DNA of 64,000 nucleotides from Amoebidium appalachense (taxonomy: Eukaryota > Ichthyosporea). Within the stretch, counting starts at the first letter, position 1; every line of letters starts with the position of its first letter. Shown piece by piece: positions 63,834 to 64,000 of the stretch. The DNA is taken from NCBI GenBank assembly GCA_963693365.1, contig CAVNZM010000015.1, positions 2,604,001 to 2,668,000 of the forward strand, read 5' to 3'. The position numbers and the translations under genes are program-made. The notes beneath the pieces were generated by a model, which saw nothing but the letters and a program-made list of their open reading frames with translations, was not told where the DNA came from and did not search any database.

Positions 63834-64000
63834 CTATTGCTCATCGCCAATCTTTGTGTATCCGGACCGTTTCTGCCACCTAGCAGCGACCGTCAAAGTC
63901 AACAACGTCCCCAAAATCCCAGCTGCAAACCCGCCAAATGCCGGCAGAATCTCCTTCTTAAACACAGCGGCCGTGTTATCACCCCCATCCGTACGGTTGT
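63834..64000 (-). CDS. C-terminal exon of a single-pass membrane protein (partial)
   Basis: An open frame enters from the right edge and ends at TAG (63836-63834). It encodes a luminal-looking segment with an N-glycosylation site (NRTDGG), one hydrophobic helix (AFGGFAAGILGTLLTLTVAA), a basic stop-transfer (RWQKR) and a short tail SGYTKIGDEQ. GYTKI fits the Tyr-x-x-hydrophobic sorting signal of endolysosomal proteins. The helix, charge asymmetry and stop are seen directly; the topology and sorting role are inferred. The family cannot be named from this fragment. Confidence 0.5.
   Translation of the reverse strand, partial: NRTDGGDNTAAVFKKEILPAFGGFAAGILGTLLTLTVAARWQKRSGYTKIGDEQ

Overview
The window is nuclear DNA of a eukaryote. 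Its genes are broken into many short exons with GT-AG introns (one apparent GC-AG), and the introns and spacers are packed with (CA/GT)n, (GGT)n, (CT)n and long G or C homopolymers. There are no ribosome-binding sites or operons. The proteins include a Golgi tether subunit, a lysosomal-type hydrolase, a tandem-PDZ adaptor and a CRT-family transporter, so a unicellular eukaryote is likely. The lineage cannot be fixed from this sequence. Most long open frames in the window are translations of simple repeats (poly-His/Thr, poly-Cys/Val, poly-Pro, poly-Gly) and are not genes. All exon joins were built by eye from conserved protein motifs plus splice-site phase.

Layout. 1-16166 (minus): 18 exons of COG3, a subunit of the conserved oligomeric Golgi complex, with the 3' end beyond the left edge. 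16167-18112: divergent promoter region. 18113-20684 (plus): three-exon LST2-like gene. 20685-22434: tail-to-tail spacer. 22435-27946 (minus): five-exon phospholipase B-like (PLBD) gene. 27947-29989: divergent promoter region. 29990-30967 (plus): intronless syntenin-like tandem PDZ protein. 30968-36920: repeat-rich spacer. 36921-44748 (minus): two-exon gene for a protein of about 1675 residues with a coiled coil, long Ser-rich low-complexity stretches and a C-terminal globin domain. 44749-48841: spacer with no convincing gene. 48842-56703 (minus): intron-containing DDE-transposase-like gene with a DEDDy 3'-5' exonuclease domain between catalytic Asp 2 and the catalytic Glu. 56704-57581: divergent promoter region. 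57582-62542 (plus): CRT-like (chloroquine-resistance-transporter family) gene with apparent frame lesions. 63834-64000 (minus): last exon of a single-pass membrane protein running off the right edge.

The genes are not a pathway, but several concern the endomembrane system: COG3 (Golgi tethering), PLBD (secreted or lysosomal hydrolase), LST2-like (endosomal signalling family), syntenin-like (vesicle adaptor family) and CRT-like (vacuolar or lysosomal transporter family). Neighbouring genes nearly always alternate in strand, which gives divergent shared promoter regions and tail-to-tail spacers.

The points most worth a second look are the transposase-exonuclease gene, the giant globin chimera, a dispersed repeat family found mainly in introns and mostly in one orientation relative to transcription, microsatellites that run directly into splice sites, and the lesions in the CRT-like gene.
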